From NCBI GenBank assembly GCA_030248215.1, contig JASANG010000291.1, forward strand, positions 1-64,000: a DNA stretch of 64,000 nt, read 5' to 3'. A program made the translations under genes and the position numbers. Below are positions 41,201 to 52,548 of the stretch, piece after piece. The notes below the pieces were generated by a model that had not been told where the DNA came from, did not search any database, and was given only the letters and a program-made list of their open reading frames with translations. The DNA comes from Enoplolaimus lenunculus. Its lineage: Eukaryota > Nematoda > Enoplea > Enoplida > Thoracostomopsidae. Position 1 is the first letter of the stretch; the number at the start of each line of letters is the position of its first letter.

Positions 41201-44200
41201 GTATTCTGAAGTAGCTATAGCACTTATTGCCAGTTAGAGTTCAGTTTTCTAATCAACCAAATTGTACGCTGTAAATTTCAGTGAGTTGATTTTAACTCAG
41301 AATCAGTCAAATCACTCAGTCTGAGTTAGGACTATCAGAACTCAGAATTTTGCGTTGAGTCAATATATTCTGAGTTAATGAATCAACTCACTCAGAGTCA
41401 ACTCAACTCAGATTGAGAATCAACTCAACTCAGGGTGAATTAATGTTTACTGGTATTAAATCAAAAATCACCAACTCGCAAGCTGAATTTGTTAATCAAC
41501 AAATTGGAATTTACAGTGTACAACGGCGTTTGAAATCTTACGAATTTTTCGCATTTTGATTTGCTCTGCGTCGCTGTGCAAAATTCATAGTATACGATGC
41601 GATAGTTTCTGTGTGGAAAAGAATGTACCCAGCACTCGTTGCGTTTTCTCAAAATACCGTACAACATTTATGATGGGCGTGAAAAATTTGAAAAAAAACC
41701 GAAAACGCATTATATTTTGCTAAAAAGAAATTACTAAATGGCGACAGGTGCTACAAACACAGCTGCGCCAGAATGCGACCGGATATTAATTTGCCGGAAA
41801 CGGATCCGGATTTTGAATTTTTTTACCTGAACCGGATACACTGTAAACTCCAATGAGTTGATTAATCAATTTAGCTAGCGAGTTAGTTATTTATGAATTA
41901 AAATCAGTATACATTAACTCACTCTGAGTTAAGTTGATTCTCACTCTCAGTTGAGTTGACTCCGGGTGAGTTGATTAAATAACTCAGAATGAATTGAATC
42001 AACTCAAAATTCTGAGTTCTGACAGTCTTAACTCAGACTGAGTGATTCAACTCATTCTGAGTTAAAATCAACTCACTGAAATTTACAGTTTATTAACCGA
42101 AAATTTCATGTAAATATTAACACTGTTGAAAGTAATTTAGTCGCGCAAAAGTATATGTTTACTTAATTAAAAATTAATTGTTAGCTTGGATTTTTGATCT
42201 TATTTCAGTTTAGTGAAAATTTAAACAGGTTTACATGCCCGGAAAGGTAACCGCCGCAGCAAGATGTTAAATATGTGCCCTTGACAAAAGCCAGTTTTAC
42301 ATTGTTCGGCACCACAATCGAAAACATCCGGTTTCCGGTAGGTTAATGCCGTATAACGGAACCGGATACGGATATTGGTGTTCTGGATATTAAAGCGGAA
42401 CCTATGCAATGTGTTTAATACCTCAGGTGTATTTGGACTTCCAATCTGTCGGCTAAATTTCCGTTCGTCGGCAGTTAAATTCTCCAATCCAATTGTATCG
42501 TTTGAATGATTTGCCGTTCCAGGAATACATATTCCACCGTCATTTTCATTACTTTCACAATTATTACTTTCAGTCAAATCACTGCTCGCGTCATCAATTT
42601 CCGCCGGATCTGAATCCGGATTTGCAAAATTGCGTTCCGGTTTTAGCTTCCGGATGCTAAACGGCTGTTGTGACGTTATCTTCGGAGATAAAATTGGGCA
42701 GCCGGCGCCGAAAGAGCCACGAGATTGTGCTTTACGCCGCATATCAATGCTTGTAAATGTATTCGTTAGCGAACTCAAATCGTTTAAGCTTAAAATATAC
42801 GGGGTAGATTGACTGTGTTTCTGGCTTGTCGGCGACAGTAGACCCTTCGCGACGATATACGGATCTTGGCGTGCAGTTTGCCAGTAATTGCTAATTGCAA
42901 CTGCAGTTTTATTATCGTTGCGCGCAGCTGTGTTACGATGTACGTGATCGCAGCAACAATGAATTGCTAAATTGTTGCTGTGTGTTCGGCGATCCGAGTT
43001 GCAGGCGAAGTAGTTTAAAGTATTCGAAGGATAATCACAATCAAAATGTTTCATGTTATTGTGACAGCTTTCAGAATGTCTTCGACAACTTGTAGCCGTA
43101 CTCAGATTGTGATTGGTTGTTCGACGTTGACACTGTCGCTCAATGCCATTGGCTGCTCCATAAGGCCGTGTAAAACTATTATCTGATCCTTCGATGAGCG
43201 TCCTGCAATTATCAATTTAGTAATACCATACCCGAGGGCTGATTGTTAACGTTAAATAAACTCAGTTTACTCTGCTCAGAAGAACACGACGGTTTGAAAA
43301 TGGTTGAATTTTGAATATTTTGCATATTTTGTTTTTGTTACACAGATTTCTGATTGCATTTACGTTCAAATTTGTGAATCTTTCTTCATTTGAGATGCTA
43401 AAAGTTGGTTTATGTCACCAAAAAATTTTAGCTCGAAACGGTATATTTCGTCAGTGTTGCGGCGATATTACCCCCCACCCCTAACACCAGAAACCACAAT
43501 GACGGACCCCTTCAAAAATTTCTCACCTATCCCATAAAATAAAAAAAGACACAACTCAAAACCGCATTATGGTTTTATCGTACCCTTACCAGGCTACCCA
43601 GCGAACCTAAAAATCCAATATGCCCCCCTCGCCGTGAGAATGAATGTCGCACTTCGAAACGATTCCGCCCAGAACATAATATATACTCGGGTTTGTAATC
43701 ATATAAGACTCAACACTTGTTAGACAAACTGCGGTAACCTCTCATAGTTTCAAACTCGCTTGTAAGTCATCGGAAATCTTTATATGCCCCCGCTGTGAAT
43801 ATATTTAATTTACCACTACAATATGGAACTGTGGCGATTGTTGAAACTATACGGTCTGCACGATCCTTGTTCCATGTTTTGCCTAAAATTAACGACCACG
43901 CCGGGAATCAATCACCCGGGCCTCGTGCACTCGAGTCAAGCATGCTACCACTACACCACGTGGTCATTACAACTACTTCTTATACCGGTATATGGGCACA
44001 GTGCAACATGCATAGTAATGATCATTTTGGTTTGCATCCAATTACCATGCACATATACCTACACCTATTACAAGCCTGACGGGTGTTTTCCGCTATCTCC
44101 CAGCCCACGCGTGCGTGTGGTCTGTTATAAACGTTTAGTTTTATCACTAACTTTTCACACTCAGACTTGATTTCATTTCGAGATTCAGCGACAAACACTT

Positions 44201-44272
44201 GTTTATTCGCTGTCGCTACTGATTCGGATCGATTTCGGTCCGGAATACAGGTATGCGATGACATTTCATCAA

Positions 44273-44363
<91 letters not shown>

Positions 44364-47300
44364 ATCGTTGTTGTTGATGATGTTATTGCTGGTGGTGGTG
44401 TTGTTTCCGTTCTGCTGTGGTTTGCTCTGCTCAACATCATCTGTTTTCGATCCATTCGTTGAATTCGGTTGAATATTATCCGTTTCATTCCAGTCTTCAC
44501 CAGTCGGTTTAACAATCGACAGTTGATCATTACAATAAGTTTCAACACATGGTTGCCATGACGACACATGATCAATCGTTGGTTGTTGTTCCGCGGATAT
44601 AAAGCTTGATTTGAGACCGTTGCCAGGCAACAAGTTAGTTTCCAGGGTCGGCATGCAGGGATAAAATGAAGTTCGATGGTCGTAGAAGTGTGCCATGTAT
44701 GACGGATCACTCAGATCTACGTCGCATAGCGATAGACCGGAATGGGCAGGAGGTGGAGACGGAGGCAATGAGCTCCACATTACCTGAAATACGATAAAAT
44801 CAGGAGCTGTATTCTCAACTGTGTGTAGCAGCAAGAGTGCATAATACAAGAGTATGCAACTCTTGGTGTTCTGCATGCTACAAAATATACCACCGGGCGT
44901 TGCGTTTTTGGCCGAACCTCCTATTTTAGAGGGCGGTCGTTGTCACATGCAATTACCCTAAACTATAATCGAATCATTTTTATTGCCAGATACATAAAGT
45001 GTCATGGTTCGCACAGGTTGTACCCCCCTTCTAAATAAAGGTGCGAGTAGGGCAACAGCTCAACGCGTACCGGGTACATACTTTTCTTACATAGCATGTA
45101 CTCAGTTGCATAGTCTTGTTGAAGTATGCATCATCTACTATTGGTAGTACCAAGAGTCGATGAAATATTTCCTATACAGCAACACTGCAGAAAATGGTGA
45201 GTCAAATTGGCTCTCTCCGAAATTGGCTTTTCATTACTACACAAACTGAGTCAAAATTCGACTCCGCCAGAGTCCGAATTGAGTCGAATTCGACTTTGCA
45301 TCACAAAAATTTCCAACTCCAATAAGACTCACCTCAAGCATCAGCAACGCATCATCAAACGCAAATTCACGCTTAAGCTCAAGTAACAACCAACGATAGC
45401 AGAACAACAAATCATCGGCGTGCGCTTCTCGTAAATATTCAAAAAATACTGGATCGTAATACTGAAGTAATTGGACTAAATGTTGAAATTTAACCGTAAT
45501 CGCTTTGCCATTGGTTGCAAAATTGCGTCGCAAGCGTCGCATTGCGGCACAAAAGCAAACATACGCGTCGGCTTCGTCTTTCATTACAACGAGTAACGGG
45601 GACGCAAGATCTGACATACCCTGCAAATTTTGTAACAAGCAGCCACTAAAAGCAGACATGAAGACGGTGTACAATACGAGTAAACTCTGTAACTGAACCA
45701 ATTGTCTGCTGATTGGTTTAATACTCGAAATCTGTCGAGATGAACAAATGCAGCGGAAAACAATTAAACTAGACACGGTTTGCAAAAATCATTAAACAAT
45801 AACCCCTAGCACGCAGCCAGCTCACCTTTCTATGGGGGCTTAAGAATTTTCAGGAGAGGCATTCAAGGGTTTCCAATGAGTTACAAGCAAGATGTAAAAC
45901 TTTCTTGGAGGGGCCCATAATTTTCCGGGGGGGAGCTGAGCCCCCTGACCCCCCCTTGGCTACGGGCCCGAATGGCCAATCACACGGATTGAAGCATGGA
46001 CGCAGCCTGAATATATATTTAGAATTTGTAGCTGAGTCGAGTGGAAAAATTTACAATTTCAGGATAATTTATAATGTTTACCGGATATACATCCTATCCC
46101 TCCAATAAAAACCAGAAACCGATGAGGATGACAAGCACCGAACCCGCGGCCTTCTTGCCCCCAAAATGCAGCGCCTTATCCATTCAGCCATCCAGACACG
46201 TAGGCTTTAATTCGTACGTATTTATGCATTATGGTAATGTATATACGTTTTGAGGGTTACGCAATACTTGACGTCCGGCCCCGTCCGTCAACCGTCCGAC
46301 GCCGTCTGTCACCCGTACGGCGCCGTCCGTCACAGGCCGTCACCCGTATGACGTCGTCCGTCACCATACATTATTGTACGTGAGTGGTTTGTGTACGATA
46401 TGACGGACGGCACCGTATGAGCGACGGACGGCGCCGGGCGTCAACAAAAGTATGGCATAAACCCAAAGTGTATGTATGTAAGTGTGTATATATACAATTG
46501 ACTTAACACATATTATATAAATTAGTACGTATAAATTTATTGACGACAAATTCTGTAAGCTTAAAGTGTATGTGTGTATATATACAATTGACTTAACACA
46601 TATTATATAAATTAGTACGTATAAATTTATTGACGACAAATTCTGTAAGCTTAAAGTGTATGTGTGTATATATACAATTGACTTAACACATATTATATAA
46701 ATTAGTACGTATAAATTTATTGACGACAAATTCTGTAAGCTTAAAGTGTATGTGTGTATATATACAATTGACTTAACACATATTATATAAATTAGTACGT
46801 ATAAATTTATTGACGACAAATTCTGTAAGCTTAAAGTGTATGTGTGTATATATACAATTGACTTAACACATATTATATAAATTAGTACGTATAAATTTAT
46901 TGACGACAAATTCTGTAAGCTTAAAGTGTATGTGTGTATATATACAATTGACTTAACACATATTATATAAATTAGTACGTATAAATTTACTGACAAATTG
47001 TGTAAGCTTAAAGTGTAGGTTACCGACGACTGCGTTCTTTAATATAGTATACACTTTGTGAAAACGAGTGAAACCCCAGCACTTTTGGAAAACTGCATGT
47101 GAGTGTAACTTTTGCCAAACTTAAATAAAAAAAAGCCACTAACCTGACAGTAGGAAATGTTCGGATGCGCAAATGCATACGTGGTCAAAATGTTGAACAA
47201 CGCCAAAACGCTTTCGTTGTCGTCGTTGTTAATTACATTTTGATCACGATGCATATCAATTTGTACAGTTTCATTGGAAACTGATCGCGACGACCGTTTG

Positions 47301-50300
47301 CTGCTGTTGGTCGCTGAAATAAAAAAAAACAAATTATTCAAAACGGACGTACGTATTGTAAACATGTGAGACATGCTTGTCCTAGTGCATATGCAATAAA
47401 TGCAATACACATTGTGTTGTATGCTAGCCGGCAGCATACGGTCGACACATATAGTCGCCGACATAAACAGTTGGAAAGGCGGGCTGCGTGGCGCAGTGGT
47501 AGAGTGTTCGCTTAAGGATCCGTAGGCTGACAGTTGGATCCCCGCTGAAGGACCGCTTTTCCAGCTGCTTAGTAAAAAGGTCTGATGTCCCGGTTCCTTG
47601 ACTGACACGTATTACACAAGCGTATGGTGATAGATCCGCTACATTTCTAGGCACAATAAAAATACTTAACAGTCTATAGAAATCGTTCTGAATCTGTACC
47701 GGTGGAAAAAATCATTTGCCGGAGGTTATCCTGACGAAATTAGATGCTGGCTACCTGGCTAGTGACTTAAGTATACTTAATGTTGCACAACCACAACCAA
47801 CCAATTGTTGCCATGGAGGACGGGAAGATTTTTAGAGGGGAGCAAAAAAATTATCTTAACTTAGAAATTCTTTAATCCCGCAAATAATAAATTGTAATCA
47901 TGAGGGGCGAAAATGTCAGCAGAGAGAGTCGACCGTCCATGAAGACTTCTCGTCATATTTGTTTAACTGACCCTCGCTGATCGCGTGGATTCTGTACAAC
48001 TTTAGCGCATAATACAAAACGATATATATCGATATATAAATATATATACATATCGATATATATATAAAAATATATATATCGATATATATACATATATACA
48101 TATATATACATATATATCTATATATTATATATATGTGTGTCTCGGGGCCTAAGCTAACGGCCCCTGGGTCAGCACAGTTATTTGCCAGGGCATACATGGG
48201 TCAATATTTATATACCACTCTTGACTCGCATGAAACAGCGATTGGTTCTCGATTGGAAAGTATGAAAATCATAAGAAATTACTGTACACCGTATTTGTTA
48301 TGTTCCAAGTTTGCTGTACACACTACACAATATACCAGCCGTAGTGGGACTACATTTATTGAGCGAAGCTCGAACGCACGCAAGCAATTAAGGTAATATG
48401 CCAATTAGTTGTTAGCTAACTATTCTTTTGTCGGTTTTGGGGGTCTGTAAGCAATTTCCTCAGATTCCTCGCACCCAAAAACCCTTTAGCCACCCTGATA
48501 ATTTTTGGATTAATTTAAAAAGTCCTAATTTTGTCTTGTCAATTAAGCTAATATGCAAATTAGCTATTAGCTAACTATTCAATCATCTGTTTTGGAGGTT
48601 TGTAAACAATTGATACATGTTTCTCGCACCCAAAAACCTTCAGTAAACCCTAATAATTATTGAAATAATTTAAAAAGTCCTAGTTTTGTCTTGTCAATTA
48701 AGCTAATATGCAAAATAGCTATTAGCTAACTGTTCAATTATCGGTTTTGGATGTTTGTAAGCTATTTATTCAAATTCCTCTCACCTAAAAACCCTTTAGT
48801 GCTGAAATTATATTGCTTTTAACCGTAATAATTAGCGAAATATTGTAAAAAGTCCTAATTTAGGCTTAATTAATTATGCAAATTAGCCTGTAGCTAATAA
48901 ATGGCTTGAAATTTTAAAACCCCAATGCGAGGTTAACACCCCTGTATAATTGGCTTTCAAACAAAAAGTTTATCAAAATCGGTTCAGCCGTTCCTGAGAT
49001 TCTTTTCGGACGGACAGACGGACAGACGCACAAACGGACATCCACCTTTCGACCCCCAAGTTCAAAACATAAAACGCTTCGCGAAACTCCGAGTTTCGCT
49101 TCGCTCAATAAATTGTTTATTTTCCTACTGTTAGCCACCATATAGATATTACTGTATATCGTAGTTCATGTTGACAGTTATCTTTAGGTTTTCTAACTTG
49201 GCTCTGGTTGGTACCGGTCCCGACACCGGGGGCTTGGGTCCAGCCCCGGCCCCGGTAAAAATACTGACCCCGGAGCAACTCTAATAATATGTGTATGTAA
49301 TTTATGTATATATCGTTTTGTAATAAAATAATTACCTGCTGCCATTTGTCCATTATTATTATTATTATTATCGGCGGCATCGCTTTGAACAACACAAGCC
49401 CCATCTTGCGGTGGCGGCGGCGCCTTTGATGTCGACGCAAAAAACGGATGCGAGCGATCTGTTCTCAAGACGTCTTTGCGAACCATATTAATTATTTGAC
49501 GCATTTCTTCAGTGACACGCCCTGATTTCAAATGTGACTGCCACGAACGTTTCAATGATATATATTTAGTGTTTAGTTGTTTTGAATAATTAATACGATC
49601 AGCACCGGTTAACGGGTATATTTGTTTTGTAGGAGATGCCGAAGGACAAGAAGAAGAAGGAAAACGCGAAGCCAAAAGAGAACCAGACGAACAATGAACA
49701 GTAGGAGACGCATTGTGGTGAGAAAATGGATCATGGGAAGAAGAAGGAGGACAAGCATCGTGGGAAGAAAATGGATCATGGGAAGAAGGACAGGCATTGT
49801 GGGGCGGAAATGGATCATGGGAAGAAGAAGACGCACAGGCTTTGTGGAAGGAAAATGGATCATGAGAAGAAGAAGGAGGACAAGCATTGTGGGAAGAAAA
49901 TGGATCATGGGAAGAAGAAGGAGGACAAGCATTGTGGGAAGAAAATGGATCATGGGAAGAAGAAGGAGGACAAGGATTGTGGGAAGAAAATGAATCATGG
50001 GAACAATAAGAAGCATAACAAGGATTATGGGAAGAAGAAGAAGAAAGTGGATCAATAAGAAAATTATCACTAGAAGAAGGATAAGCAGGAGGCGAAAGAG
50101 GAGTAGCATAAGGATGCGAACACGGCAATCGGCGGCACTCCTGGCACCCGACAGTTGCTGTACTCGTGTAACGATCCTGATACGATCTATTACGACGAGG
50201 ACCAGAGAACAATATCTTCTCTTTATTGCCAGCTACCGAACGGCACACGTCCTCCTGTTTGCCGGTCTCAGCTGTTGATAGAGGCATCTCCTCCTGTTTG

Positions 50301-50758
50301 CCAGTTCCAGCGACTGAAAGATGCTCGTCCTGTTCGCCAGTCGCAACTGCTGAAACACGCACCTCATCCTGCTCGACAGGAGGCTCCGGCGGTTCCACTG
50401 GATAAATATCCAACAAATGTCGCCACGCAACCGGTCTCAAACTAGGCTGAACGCCGCCCTGATAGACGGCGAGACGGAACTCTCGCGGCCGAACGAGACG
50501 GCCTTCGGCGTCAAGAAACGAACGAAATTCAGCATCGGACATGGGCGGCTTTGACTTTGATCGAGAAGCCACCGTTCGGTTGTGTTTTTGGGCGACGTTG
50601 GATATCGGTTCTGCACTTGCTGATCCTTTCAGTGAACGATTTGGGGGTTGTTGTAATCCTGAAAAACTCGCAAATAATGATCGAGACAGTGCCGAGAGTA
50701 GACTTGTCGTCATCGTCGTTGTTGTTGTTGTTGCTGTTGTTGTTGTTGTTGCTGCTGC

Positions 50759-50796
<38 letters not shown>

Positions 50797-51060
50797 CTGC
50801 TGCTGCTGTTGGTGTTGTTGTTGCTGCTGCTGTTGTCGTTGTTGTTGTTGCTGGTGTTGTTGTTGCTGGTGCTGTTGTTGCTGGCGTTGTTGTTGCTGCT
50901 GCTGCTGTTGTTGTTGTTGCTGTTGTTGCTGTTGTTGTTGCTGCTGTTGTTGCTGCTGTTCTTTGAGAATAATCGTTTTGACAGTCGCGTATTTTCTTAA
51001 CGGCGTTGTTGTATTCAGGAGACAAATCTTCAGCTTCAATTATATCCCAATCAGCCAATC
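37736..51060 (-). CDS. TBC1D25: TBC1D25-like Rab GTPase-activating protein, very large (5' exons outside or not found)
   Basis: Six minus-strand exons join in phase: 51060-49336, 47313-47144, 45620-45333, 44783-44152, 43202-42422 and 40489-37736 (stop), about 2,116 residues. Human TBC1D25, a Rab33B GAP that binds LC3 and acts in autophagosome maturation, has 688. Family blocks in order: LADWDIIEAEDL; SDAEFRSFLDAEGRLVRPRE, GGVQPSLRPVAWRHLLDIYP; NYSKQLN; INMVRKDVLRTDRSHPFF with the arginine finger; ALFNILTTYAFAHPNISYCQ|GMSDLASPLLVVM with the glutamine finger; DDLLFCYRWLLLELKREFAF; LEVMWSSLPPSPP; then, after about 1,300 variable residues, GNPFMLFLALTLLLTHRD and NEIAIYFDRLVRKHNVAKML. Both catalytic fingers are present. 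Long insertions are a Thr/Ala tract (50962-50710), a Ser-His-Asp-Pro-Phe repeat (50050-49700), and Asn runs (44364-44274, 38249-38028). Splice phases agree throughout; the exon 4 donor (GTTAGT) and exon 5 donor (GTATTA) are chosen by phase. The N-terminal LC3-binding/PB1-like exon was not found in 51061-64000. Confidence 0.93.
38028..38249 (-). repeat. Asn-coding (AAT/AAC)n tract in the last TBC1D25 exon
   Basis: Encodes poly-Asn broken by repeated ENNNSNNNN and KINNNNN units, directly before the C-terminal part of the TBC domain. The higher-order unit suggests growth by slippage of a roughly 60-90-base block. Confidence 0.9.
40536..40620 (-). repeat. TTAGGT/TTAGGC run in a TBC1D25 intron
   Basis: GGCTTAGGTTTAGGTTTAGG followed by CCTAAGCCTAATGC. 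It has family A/B core character without the terminal repeats. It begins about 45 bases from the exon at 40489. Confidence 0.65.
40937..41133. mobile_element. Family G MITE with TA duplication
   Basis: TA then CACTGCAAAAAATGGTGAGT; ends TTACCATTTTTTTGCAGTG then TA. 197 bp. The interior repeats GAGTCAA and TTGACTC, the same design as family C with a different word. Confidence 0.88.
41268..41519. mobile_element. Family C MITE with TA duplication
   Basis: GTA then CGCTGTAAATTTCAGTGAG; ends ATTGGAATTTACAGTG then TA. In the last TBC1D25 intron. Confidence 0.9.
41764..42088. mobile_element. Family D fragment followed by family C MITE
   Basis: 41764-41835 is a family D remnant (ACCGGATATTAATTTGCCGG). 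41836-42088 is a family C copy (TA, CACTGTAAACTCCAATGAG to CTGAAATTTACAGT, TA), inverted relative to 41268-41519. Another D-like CCGGTTTCCGGTAGG patch lies at 42320-42390, beside the exon end at 42422. Confidence 0.82.
43203..44151. other. TBC1D25 intron with a tRNA-like sequence
   Basis: The reverse strand of about 43870-43975 reads GTGGTGTAGTGGTAGCATGC, then CCCGGGTGATTGATTCCCGG. This is a tRNA-like head with A box and a B box spoiled by an insertion, probably a SINE remnant. The remainder is unremarkable. Confidence 0.5.
44274..44364 (-). repeat. Asn-coding (AAT/AAC)n tract in TBC1D25 exon
   Basis: A pure triplet run of about 30 codons giving poly-Asn, downstream of WSSLPPSPP in the non-conserved part of the protein. 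Confidence 0.92.
45184..45306. mobile_element. Family G MITE, right end lost
   Basis: CACTGCAGAAAATGGTGAGT and TTACTACACAAACTGAGTCAA match family G. The copy stops about 27 bases from the exon boundary at 45333. Confidence 0.72.
45825..46205. mobile_element. Family H repeat followed by tRNA-like remnant
   Basis: About 45825-45972 is family H (CAGCCAGCTCACCTTTCTAT ... GAGTTACAAGCAAGATG ... CCTTGGCTACGGGCCCG). The reverse strand of 46135-46205 is tRNA-like (GGATGGCTGAATGGATAAGG ... GCGGGTTCGG). Confidence 0.6.
46261..46449. mobile_element. Family M MITE (GACGGCGCCGTCC-rich)
   Basis: Left arm TTGACGTCCGGCCCCGTCCG and right arm CGGACGGCGCCGGGCGTCAA are inverted. Many CCGTCCGTCA words lie between. 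Likely relatives are at 8200-8430, 21985-22045 and 31195-31265. Confidence 0.65.
46470..47025. repeat. 90-bp tandem array, about six nearly identical copies
   Basis: Unit starts at 46501, 46591, 46681, 46771, 46861 and 46951 (ACTTAACACATATTATATAA first). The inner copies are identical by eye; only the last copy changes. Because 90 is a multiple of three, one minus-strand frame stays open as a repeating 30-residue peptide. I judge that to be incidental. In the TBC1D25 intron between the two finger exons. Confidence 0.95.
47358..47609 (+). mobile_element. tRNA-derived SINE-like repeat, copy 1
   Basis: GTGGCGCAGTGGTAGAGTG (A box), CGCTTAAGGATCCGTAGGC, then CAGTTGGATCCCCGC (weak B box), and a shared tail TTTTCCAGCTGCTTAGTAAA. 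About 120 bases of shared sequence precede the tRNA-like head (CATGTGAGACATGCTTGTCC). A second copy is at 61328-61581. Confidence 0.78.
48005..48135. repeat. (ATATCGATAT)n-type AT repeat
   Basis: Alternating TA with periodic CGATATAT and CATATA words, able to form cruciforms. Intronic. Confidence 0.85.
48386..48870. repeat. Degenerate ~155-bp tandem repeat, three units
   Basis: AATTAAGCTAATATGCAAAT-type unit starts recur at about 48393, 48549 and 48704. Each unit holds AGCTAACTATTCAAT, CGGTTTTGG, CACCCAAAAACCCTTTAG and AAAAAGTCCTAATTTTGTC. Confidence 0.85.
48905..49110 (+). mobile_element. Retroposon-like tail with GACGGACAGACGGACAG motif
   Basis: ATCGGTTCAGCCGTTCCTGA followed by CGGACGGACAGACGGACAG recalls a tail motif of dispersed elements seen in many invertebrate genomes. 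It ends with an inverted GAAACTCCGAGTTTCG. I cannot name the family. Confidence 0.45.
49700..50050 (-). repeat. 45-bp coding tandem repeat in the TBC domain insertion
   Basis: Encodes about eight copies of a 13-15-residue unit SSSHDPFSSHNACPP with Ser/Pro/Ala variation. It lies inside an insertion of roughly 260 residues between LLDIYP and IYPLTGADRINY, which are adjacent in human TBC1D25. Confidence 0.9.
50710..50962 (-). repeat. Thr/Ala-coding (ACA/GCA)n tract
   Basis: A CAG/CAA triplet run read in the Thr/Ala frame in the TBC1D25 exon, so the protein has about 85 residues of T and A with a few P. The Gln frame is not the one used by the gene. Confidence 0.88.
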
Positions 51061-51135
51061 CTGAAAAATGAATCAATGGTTCTTGGACAACAGCCGGACC
51101 ATAGCCAGAGGGGGGCGGGCGGAGAGACTTAGCCC

Positions 51136-51285
51136 TCTGCAAAACCTGTGCCCCCACCCGAAAATCTTTTACACTCTTTTATCCTGTGCCCCTCCACCTG
51201 AAAATGTTTTACACTCCTTTAACCTGTGCCCCTCCACCCGAAAATCTTTTACACTCCTTTAACTTGTGCCCCTCCCTCAAGTATG
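51136..51285. repeat. ~45-bp tandem repeat, about 3.5 units
   Basis: CCTGTGCCCCTCCACCCGAA plus AATCTTTTACACTCCTTTAA repeated with small changes, in the intron upstream of TBC1D25 exon 51060. Confidence 0.85.
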
Positions 51286-51404
51286 TTGAGTTGGCTTCGG
51301 GCCTAAGAAGACCACAGTACATGATTGGGTGTAAAGTGCACGCCTTCGACCAGCAGACACACGCCCGCTGTGTGTAAAGCTGAAGATAACTGCAGGTGCA
51401 CAAG

Positions 51405-51475
51405 GAACAAAATGGCGCAATGGTAACGCGTCCAATTTGCAAAAACCAACGGTCGTGAGTTCAAACCACCGTTGA
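51405..51475 (+). other. tRNA-like sequence, probably SINE head
   Basis: ATGGCGCAATGGTAACGCG (A-box-like) and GAGTTCAAACCACC (B-box-like) at tRNA spacing. No convincing acceptor stem, so not called as a functional tRNA. Confidence 0.45.
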
Positions 51476-52548
51476 ACAAACAGAACTCATAGAAACTTGA
51501 GTTGAGGTTGGGCCAATGTTTAAATGTTTTTATAAATTGGTTTTAAACTTCAAAAAGTTTATTTTTTACATTTTTTTACTCAATAAAATATATTTATTTT
51601 ATTTAAAACAAAATGATAAATCCATCGAATTTTCGAGAGAGACAGGACAAAAAAGACACTTTTAACAAGTTTTAGACTGCCGTTCTGGGTCATAAAAGTT
51701 GACACAAATTTTCTCTGTCGACACATTTTGCTCTTGAAAAATTAATGTTTACCATCCCAAAGATTAAACCCTGACTACGCTCGTAAGAGCCTACCTTTTT
51801 ATATCTTATTCTTGCAATATTTAAACATTATATTTGATATAAAACAGTGATAAAATCTCACAAGCTAAGCGATCGAGATGCCAAACGCAATTTTAGTACG
51901 AAATCTTGACAGAAGACGTGTGTTTTGACCTGCGCTGGTTGGGGGGATACGCCGCAGTGGCTCCCCTTTGATCCGCCATTATTTGAAAATTCAACGAAAT
52001 CTTAAAACTGAAAACATTGGTGTTGACCTGAGTTGGGAGCAGGGTCGTCTCCACAGGGGGCTTTGGGGAAATCCGTTCCCCTCAAATTTGGCTAGTGCCC
52101 ACCCCCCAAAATTGACGCGGTCTAAAAGGAAACCATCTTGAATTGCAATTAATTGAGATCCGAAAAATTATTCGTGCCCCCTCGAGTATAATTTTCTACG
52201 GACGCGCCTGGTTTGAGGGGTTACGCCGCAGCGGGTTTCCTTTAGATCCGCAATTGTACCAAAAATTCCCCAATGTCTGTACCTGTATCTACCGGTTTCA
52301 AGTCGACTTTGAGCATCAACGGTGAGTGTGAGACAGTGCTCAGCGCCATCGCTAAGTCTCGATCTGACAACATTGGCAAAAATCGACGCGATTGCGGCAC
52401 TCTGCGGCGTTGATCGAATACAAGATATGATATGACAAAATCACTAAAATTTTAATAATTTTACAATCATCAACCCCCCCCCCAAAATGAACCTCATTTG
52501 CATATACTGAGCAATAATCACGAGTCGTTTTATTTCAACTTTGGGCAC
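51476..52548. other. Intergenic or intronic, no gene seen
   Basis: AT-rich to 51880, then paired stretches around GGGGGGATACGCCGCAGTGG (51940) and GGGGTTACGCCGCAGCGGG (52217) that look like two copies of a worn repeat. If the TBC1D25-like gene extends upstream, this is its intron. Confidence 0.4.

Noticed and set aside
46361-46996. 211-codon minus-strand frame with a repeating 30-residue hydrophobic peptide
   Set aside because: It is the 90-bp tandem array read in an open frame. It lies in an intron and has no gene-like start or conservation signal.
50710-50962. Polyglutamine protein on the minus strand
   Set aside because: The CAG/CAA run is read in the Thr/Ala frame by the TBC1D25 exon; the Gln frame has no flanking conserved sequence.
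49609-51039. Long frames opposite or out of phase with the TBC1D25 exon (Leu-, Gln- or Arg/Lys-rich)
   Set aside because: Shadows of the triplet and 45-bp repeats; the TBC-domain frame on the minus strand explains the region.
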